This document shows, in pieces, positions 5,308-6,200 of a stretch of DNA of 6,200 nucleotides; the stretch's first letter is position 1; every line of letters starts with the position of its first letter. Position numbers and translations under genes: made by a program. The notes under the pieces are model-generated. The model was not told the DNA's origin. It did no database searches and saw only the letters and a program-made list of their open reading frames with translations. Source of the stretch: Candidatus Bathyarchaeota archaeon (GTDB lineage: Archaea; Thermoproteota; Bathyarchaeia; TCS64); the NCBI GenBank assembly GCA_014729945.1, contig WJJC01000080.1:1-6200 (forward strand). The letters are read 5' to 3'.

Positions 5308-5964
5308 TTAATTCACTTGGATTATCTGTTTTAGATCATCTAGGCGTGTTAGGATGAAATCTGGGTTTACAGATATTATTTGTTTCACTGTATGGACACC
5401 AGTGGTTATACCTGCTGTATGTACACCTGCTTTTTTCCCAGCGCCTAATCCAGTTGCGCTATCATCAATAAAAATTGTAGCGTTTTCGGATATTCCTAAT
5501 TGTTCCATGGTAACTCTCAATATACATGGATTTGGTTTGGGTTTTTCGACATCATCTACCCCGACAAATAAGTCAATGCACTCCATTATTCCGAGTTCGC
5601 TCAATATAGGACTCATTAATGCTCGGCTGGAGTTGGAGGCTATGCTCTGTTTTAAACTATTTTCTTTAAAGTATTTTAAGGTCTCAAAAACGTTTTCCTG
5701 TATTTCTATCTCAATCTTTCCCTTTTCACGGTAATATGCCCTATATTTTTCAACTGCTTCGGGTATCTTTTCCTGGTCTTCTTCATTGAAGATCTTTTCA
5801 TATATCTTATCTAGTGGTGTTCCCATTAACTCCATTATCTTATTAATTTCATAGTCTAAATCTAGTTCTTGTAAAGAGTTTTCTATTGATGTCTTTATTA
5901 CCGGGTTTGAATCAATTAATACACCATCCAAGTCATAGATGATGAGTTTAATACCTTGAAGCAT
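5308..5964 (-). CDS. HAD-superfamily hydrolase (phosphoglycolate phosphatase/beta-phosphoglucomutase type)
   Basis: A 218-residue cytoplasmic phosphatase with all four HAD motifs. Motif I is YDLDGVLIDS with nucleophile Asp11 and Asp13, motif II is SIASNSS with Ser110/Asn111, motif III is Lys141 in KPKPNP, and motif IV is FIDDSATG with Asp167/Asp168 binding magnesium. The helical cap between residues about 18 and 90 is of the C1 type found in phosphoglycolate phosphatases and beta-phosphoglucomutases. The length is normal for that group. The substrate cannot be told from sequence; small sugar phosphates or phosphoglycolate are typical. A TATA-like TTTAATATAT on the minus strand at 5989-5998 lies about 29 bases before the ATG at 5964, supporting this start and an independent, nearly leaderless transcript. 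Confidence 0.9.
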   Translation of the reverse strand: MLQGIKLIIYDLDGVLIDSNPVIKTSIENSLQELDLDYEINKIMELMGTPLDKIYEKIFNEEDQEKIPEAVEKYRAYYREKGKIEIEIQENVFETLKYFKENSLKQSIASNSSRALMSPILSELGIMECIDLFVGVDDVEKPKPNPCILRVTMEQLGISENATIFIDDSATGLGAGKKAGVHTAGITTGVHTVKQIISVNPDFILTRLDDLKQIIQVN

Positions 5965-5988
5965 GATTTTCTCACAAAATATTCTCGG

Positions 5989-5998
5989 ATATATTAAA
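5989..5998 (-). promoter_or_regulatory. TATA-like element of the HAD hydrolase gene
   Basis: The minus strand reads TTTAATATAT, centred about 29 bases upstream of the ATG at 5964, just after the end of the gene at the right edge. Confidence 0.45.
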
Positions 5999-6006
5999 AA
6001 AGGGGT

Positions 6007-6200
6007 TTATTCGAGGTTTGTTGTCTGGCTATGGATATCTGCATATGGGTCTAATGCGTGACCATGTCGGGGTAGTAGACCGAACATCATCATCCACACA
6101 TCTTGGTCTTCCAAGGTCTCTGGCTTAAGAACAGATTCCAGTATCTTTTTCATCAAGGGGTGATGGGCTTTCTCGTCTTCCTCTATAACTTTTAGCAAGA
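6007..6200 (-). CDS. C-terminal end of a protein with an ExxH motif, possibly ferritin-like; 5' end beyond window
   Basis: About 64 codons of an open frame that enters from the right edge and ends at TAA 6007-6009. It begins with a helix, LLKVIEEDEKAHHPLMKKIL, whose EKAH is an ExxH of the kind that binds iron in ferritin-like and rubrerythrin proteins. This is followed by a helical stretch with Met and Trp (VWMMMFGLLPRHGHAL) and an ending DPYADIHSQTTNLE. The TTG at 6196-6198 is unlikely to be the true start, as the frame is open to the edge and the fragment starts mid-helix. The ferritin-like reading rests on one motif and is tentative. Confidence 0.5.
   Translation of the reverse strand, partial: LLKVIEEDEKAHHPLMKKILESVLKPETLEDQDVWMMMFGLLPRHGHALDPYADIHSQTTNLE

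Noticed and set aside
5354..5734. Plus-strand open frame of 126 codons.
   Set aside because: It is antisense to the HAD hydrolase, which has all four motifs on the minus strand.
1..6200. tRNA or rRNA genes, CRISPR repeats, transposases, long inverted repeats.
   Set aside because: None were seen; the gaps are too short and lack the needed structure or repetition.

Overview
This is a compact, AT-rich stretch of archaeal DNA carrying ten genes or parts of genes. No gap between genes exceeds about 100 bases, and no RNA gene, CRISPR array or insertion sequence is visible. The archaeal assignment rests on TATA-box-like elements 25-30 bases upstream of several start codons with almost no leader, a run of nine T after one gene, a GTGATC ribosome-binding motif before another, and the protein families present. 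The lineage cannot be fixed from the sequence alone.

Layout, left to right. (1) Positions 1-1065, minus: a site-2 intramembrane zinc protease with a C-terminal CBS pair, cut by the left edge. (2) 1124-1581, minus: a PNPOx-like split-barrel flavoprotein gene broken by a -1 frameshift, 34 bases downstream of (3) 1616-2887, minus: a cation diffusion facilitator transporter with a C-terminal NifX/NifB-type domain. (4) 2981-3397 and (5) 3420-3761, plus: a DUF2267 protein and a DsrE/F-like protein, apparently one operon, divergent from the transporter. (6) 3803-4345, minus: a PrsW-like membrane protease, 5 bases behind (7) 4351-4704, minus: a 117-residue protein I do not recognise. (8) 4758-5258, minus: an Hsp20 small heat shock protein interrupted by an in-frame TAG. 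(9) 5308-5964, minus: a HAD-superfamily phosphatase. (10) 6007-6200, minus: the C-terminal end of a possibly ferritin-like protein, cut by the right edge.

Several families here (Hsp20, PNPOx/general-stress-26-like, DUF2267, DsrE-like, metal efflux, two membrane proteases) are often linked to stress or envelope quality control, so the window may be a loose stress and homeostasis neighbourhood. Only two pairs, DUF2267 with DsrE and the unknown gene with PrsW, look like tight operons.

The points that most deserve checking are the in-frame TAG in Hsp20, which could be a nonsense mutation, a sequence error or a pyrrolysine codon; the frameshift in the flavoprotein gene, two codons after a canonical A AAA AAG slippery heptamer; and the transporter-NifX fusion with a DxxxD/DxxxD metal site. 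Two disrupted genes in 6.2 kb also make base-level error or gene decay a serious alternative.
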